5,832 bases of DNA from DATFKA01 sp042095835 (GTDB lineage Bacteria > Bacteroidota > Bacteroidia > Chitinophagales > Saprospiraceae): NCBI GenBank assembly GCA_042095835.1, contig JBELML010000215.1, forward strand, positions 1 to 5,832. Direction: 5' to 3'. This document shows positions 3,305-5,832 of this stretch, piece after piece. The translations under genes and the position numbers were made by a program. The number at the start of each line of letters is the position of its first letter. Within the stretch, counting starts at the first letter, position 1. The notes below the pieces were generated by a model. It saw nothing but the letters and a program-made list of their open reading frames with translations. It did not search any database and was not told where the DNA came from.

Positions 3305-5832
3305 GTAAGTGTCTTCAGAAAATCCCGATTACCAGTAATCGAGATTATGATATACTATCATTCTATAAAAAATGTTTTAGATGTGTTGTACCATATGACA
3401 TATAGTTAAAGTGCCAGTTTGATATTATCCCGATTGCCAGCAATCGAGATTTTATAATATATACTATATGTATAATTTGCAATGTACTTGAAGTATTTAT
3501 TAAAGTTACGATACTCGGTATGTCTAGATTAGCCTATAACTTTTCCCGATTGCCAACAATCGAAAAATCTTTCACTGACATGTTCTATGACTATATTTAT
3601 GATTGTCTTAGGTGTGCCAAAAGGCCTGGGAGTTGATATATCATGTTTGCCATGCCACAACACTGAGGGCCGTCCGAGAGGTGAAACTTGGAGATCTGAA
3701 GGCTCATGTTCGTAATAAGAAAGCCGCCAAAAAGCTTACGAAAGAGGCTTTTGTTCAAAGCTGGATGGATGTCTTCTTTAAAAGAATCGCGGACCAGATG
3801 CCCGATTCTAATGGTCGTGAAAAACAGCACCTTCCAGAATGGATGACTCGCAAGTGGATTTTTGCCGAGTTTTTGAAAGATGAATCTACAATCAAAGCAG
3901 GTACGTATTTAGCATATACACATATTAAGTTTTTCGGTATGAGTATGAGTACGAGTATTAGTACAAGAATGGGTATGATCCCGAATGCGACTGCGAGTAT
4001 TCTTAGTACTAGGCTCGTGGCAGTACTATAACTATATGCTTTTAGATTGCTAACTTGTTTACTCTACTTTTTTGCAGGAACTGAAATGGGAATAAAGGGC
4101 AATAATTTTTGCTGTATGTCACACTTTATGAACGTCTGGTACACACACTTCAAGCATGTCATTATCCCTAAAAATCATCGCTTTTCTGAGTGCGAAACTT
4201 GTGCTCACTTGAAAAATGTATTAAAAGAAAAAATCAATTTCACTCCAACAGTGGATACAGATGAAAGTAGGCTCATCAAGTATCAGGAAAAGGTATTCAA
4301 AATTCTACATAACATCCGAAATGTGTACATATTTTAGATTGTATTACTGATTCAGATATTATGATTGCCAACTGATATATCTGTCCTTTCTCTAAATCTC
4401 TTTTCAGCTCGAGAAATTAGCTAATGCGAAGAGCTTAATGGAAGAACACAATCTTTTTGTTGCTAAAGAGCGGCAATTCGTGAATCACCAGCGCTACTTG
4501 GCCAATTCTGACAAAGATGGCTTCTATATGGAAATTGATGGAATGGATCAATCAAAAACAAATCTCCCTCATTGGCCAAATATGCCAAAGAACATTTCCA
4601 AGGATCTCCTTATGCAAATACATGTTACAGGGGTTCGCTGCAGTGATGGTCGCCCGAATGATATATACTTATATACAAGTACATTTGCACATGATTCTAA
4701 TTGTACCTGTACAATTATATACTTGAGCATCTTGAAGGTATAGTATATTGTGTACATAATATATAACTTTATCAATGAAATCTCCTGAAATGTATATTTT
4801 TGTTATTTCATATTTGTTATTGTTCCTTGAGTTAAATACCTCATTTTTTCCGCAGGAGATTCAAAGGAGAGGAAGGACACTTGGTCATGTGCACATTCAG
4901 CTGGACAATACTTGCCGTGAAAACAAAAACAAATGGGTTATGACTTTCTGTTCTTGGCTAGTTTCTATTGGTCTCTGCAAGAGCATAAGGGTTGGATTCC
5001 TGCCTGTAGGGTAAGTTACTACATTATTTCTCATTCTCAGTCTACATTGTTCTAATTGATCTTTTAGTTGAAATATTCAACTACATTTCATGCTTGTGCA
5101 GGCATACTCATGAGTTGGTAGACCAAATTTTCAGCCGCATTTCACTTGCTCTCTCAAGGTTCCCGGCAATGACATTCTCTGAGCTATGCGAGATTGTTAA
5201 TAAGTCATTCAACCCTACTAATAATGTACTTAAACTGGAAAGAACATGGAATGCTAAGGATTGGTTGACTGGGGATAAGGACTTTGAAGTGATTAATACT
5301 CATTGGAAAGATATAACGGAGGCACAACAATTTCTTATTGAGCAATGCCATTATTACAATGATGGAAGTGAATGCCCAAGTGGAGTATGTTTAAGGCAAC
5401 AAGAGTATAGCTCTGGACCTTACAGCCCGAAAATGTTTCCCTTAAAGAATCTGCCAAGAGGGAGGCCTTATTACACAGCTGCTCGCCCCATTTTCTCTCA
5501 TTGGGAAAAGGATCAAAACAATAGGGCCACGAATCAAAGGTCTTCACATGAGAAGGCTATGAAAGATTTCGAGCGTTCTCGAAATCTGATATGTAATCCC
5601 GAAGGAGCCTTAAGCAGATTAAGGTATGGAGCCATTGATTGTAGATATTTTGTATATGACTGTATGGAATTCATTCATTATTACCTATTAATAATAAGAA
5701 TGTACTTAATCGATTAACAGGACTGAACAAAGGGCAGAGTGGGTTGAGTTCTTTAAGGAAGTAGATATCGAGCAACAACTCCCTGCAGGCCCTATACCAT
5801 TAGATGTATGGATTCCAGAATCTAGGGATGAT
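2792..5832 (+). CDS. DUF7869-type transposase-like protein, seven exons, 3' partial
   Basis: Exons 2792-3304, 3612-3900, 4078-4292, 4408-4737, 4856-5010, 5102-5623 and 5721-5832+ join in frame into at least 712 residues. All six introns are GT-AG (307, 177, 115, 118, 91 and 97 nt). The start ATG has A at -3 and G at +4. Visible blocks are an N-terminal Cys cluster (C12, C14, C20, C22), CC-x4-C at 71-77, a Lys-rich stretch near 200, C306-x2-C309, EIDGMD (D383, D386), HDSN (D435), QLDNTCRENKNK (D466, E471) and VGHTHELVDQIFSRIS (H502, H504, D508). From memory, this block order is that of the family annotated DUF7869 in corals, sponges, mosses and algae. I infer an RNase H-like, DDE-transposase-related fold with D383, D466 and D508 as candidate metal ligands. 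DNA transposition is therefore possible but unproven, and domestication equally so. No terminal inverted repeat is visible because the 3' end lies outside the window. Gene structure is more certain than function. Confidence 0.82.
3305..3611 (+). other. Intron 1 of the transposase-like gene, with three palindromes
   Basis: The 307-nt intron has donor GTAAGT and acceptor gtcttag|gtgtgc. It is the longest intron of this gene and AT-rich. It contains three 20-bp palindromes (3324-3343, 3429-3448, 3545-3564) of the type also found in the minus-strand gene. The other five introns (91-177 nt) have none. Confidence 0.8.
3324..3564. repeat. Three 20-bp palindromes in intron 1 of the plus-strand gene
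   Basis: Copies lie at 3324-3343 (cccgattaccagtaatcgag), 3429-3448 (cccgattgccagcaatcgag) and 3545-3564 (cccgattgccaacaatcgaa). They sit 19 nt after the donor, in the middle and 47 nt before the acceptor. They share the CCCG start, which distinguishes this set from the CTCG set at 329-840. Confidence 0.85.
3612..3900 (+). CDS. Transposase-like gene, exon 2 (residues 172-268)
   Basis: It begins in phase 0 with VCQKAWELIYHVCH, after acceptor cttag, and ends in phase 1 at aaagcag|gtacgt. It encodes the upstream part of the family, including VCQKAWE, a Lys-rich run (NKKAAKKLTKEA) and HLPEWMTRKWIFAEF. Intron 2 is 177 nt, a multiple of three, and stays open at first. Its retention would nevertheless truncate the protein at a TAA shortly before 4032. 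Confidence 0.82.
3936..3977 (+). repeat. Degenerate 6-bp repeat (agtatg-like) in intron 2
   Basis: Successive ggtatg, agtatg, agtacg, agtatt, agtaca and later ggtatg units form an imperfect hexanucleotide repeat inside intron 2. A possible branch-point sequence, tgctaac, lies downstream near 4048-4054 and precedes the acceptor ttttttgcag. Confidence 0.55.
4078..4292 (+). CDS. Transposase-like gene, exon 3 (residues 268-339)
   Basis: It follows ctacttttttgcag and ends at caggaaaag|gtattc in phase 0. It encodes TEMGIKGNNFCCMSHFMNVW, then FKHVIIPKNHRFSECETCAHLK. The C306-x2-C309 pair after RFSE is a conserved-looking feature that, with later His residues such as H366, could bind zinc (inference). 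Reading on past the donor leads to a stop within 48 bases, which supports splicing here. Confidence 0.82.
4408..4737 (+). CDS. Transposase-like gene, exon 4 (residues 340-449), first Asp motif
   Basis: It starts after aaatctcttttcag in phase 0 with LEKLANAKSL and ends at cttgaag|gtatag. It carries HQRYLANSDKDGFY, then MEIDGMDQSKTNLPHW (D383 and D386, first acidic block) and HDSN (434-437). In DDE-type enzymes the first Asp sits on a beta strand like this hydrophobic YMEID segment. A stop lies at the donor in frame (gta tag), so continuation needs splicing. Confidence 0.85.
4856..5010 (+). CDS. Transposase-like gene, exon 5 (residues 450-501), second Asp motif
   Basis: It follows cattttttccgcag and ends in phase 2 at cctgtagg|gtaagt. 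It encodes HVHIQLDNTCRENKNKW (D466, N467, E471, N472, N474) and GFLPVG. The QLDNTCRENKN block is the clearest family signature in the window. The Gly codon at the end is split across the intron and completed by the first base of exon 6. Confidence 0.87.
5102..5623 (+). CDS. Transposase-like gene, exon 6 (residues 501-675), HTH-x3-D motif
   Basis: It follows tgcttgtgcag and begins by completing Gly501 and continuing HTHELVDQIFSRIS (H502, H504, E505, D508), so the family motif GHTHE-x2-DQ is created only by splicing. The rest covers a C-terminal region with Trp/Asp-rich segments (TWNAKDWLTGDKDF) and PRGRPYY, which I cannot assign to a domain. It ends in phase 2 at attaag|gtatgg. Confidence 0.86.
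5721..5832 (+). CDS. Transposase-like gene, exon 7 (residues 675-712), cut by window edge
   Basis: It follows cgattaacag and continues in frame as TEQRAEWVEFFKEVDIEQQL with no stop before the window ends. The stop codon, 3' UTR and any terminal repeat of a transposon lie outside. Confidence 0.75.

Noticed and set aside
3597..3830. Minus-strand open frame opposite exon 2
   Set aside because: It is a shadow of the plus-strand coding exon, crossing the intron 1 acceptor.

Overview
The window looks like nuclear DNA of a eukaryote. Two protein genes can be read in it, both split by GT-AG introns with recognisable branch-point-like and pyrimidine-rich acceptor sequence. There are microsatellites, several diverged tandem repeats and a 100-base run of N typical of a scaffold gap of unspecified size. 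Nothing prokaryotic (operon spacing, ribosome binding sites) is visible. The lineage cannot be fixed from the sequence. The larger gene belongs to a family I recall from cnidarians, sponges, mosses and algae, so it does not discriminate.

Plus strand, 2792 to the right edge: a seven-exon gene, open at its 3' end, with exons 2792-3304, 3612-3900, 4078-4292, 4408-4737, 4856-5010, 5102-5623 and 5721-5832+. The exons join in frame into at least 712 residues. The protein carries the hallmark blocks of the family annotated as DUF7869: EIDGMDQSK, HDSN, QLDNTCRENKNK and GFLPVGHTHELVDQ. I interpret it as an RNase H-like, DDE-transposase-related protein, either from a mobile element or domesticated.

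Minus strand, 1906 down to the left edge: a second gene that simple ORF scanning misses because its exons are short. Four exons (1834-1906, 892-975, 568-657, 88-285) join with every junction in phase 1. They encode the first 148 residues of an acidic, Gln/Glu/Ser-rich protein of unknown function. The two middle exons are tandem duplicates (84 and 90 nt).

Between the two predicted start codons (1907-2791) lies a divergent intergenic region. It holds a short inverted repeat, a GGTAC pentamer cluster, a three-copy 72-75 bp tandem repeat and the assembly gap. The large first intron of the minus gene (976-1833) holds minisatellites, a CA-rich tract, a foldback palindrome and a two-copy tandem repeat of about 175 bp.

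The most unusual signal is a family of nine near-identical 20-bp palindromes (type CTCGATTACCAGCAATCGAG). All nine lie in introns, three in each of three introns, set near the donor, in the middle and near the acceptor, and the introns come from both genes. They show stem-preserving substitutions and mark the edges of the exon duplication. They could be an intron-associated or intron-generating repeat, or a structural or regulatory element. No shared pathway for the two genes can be shown; head-to-head placement and the shared intron palindromes are the only links.
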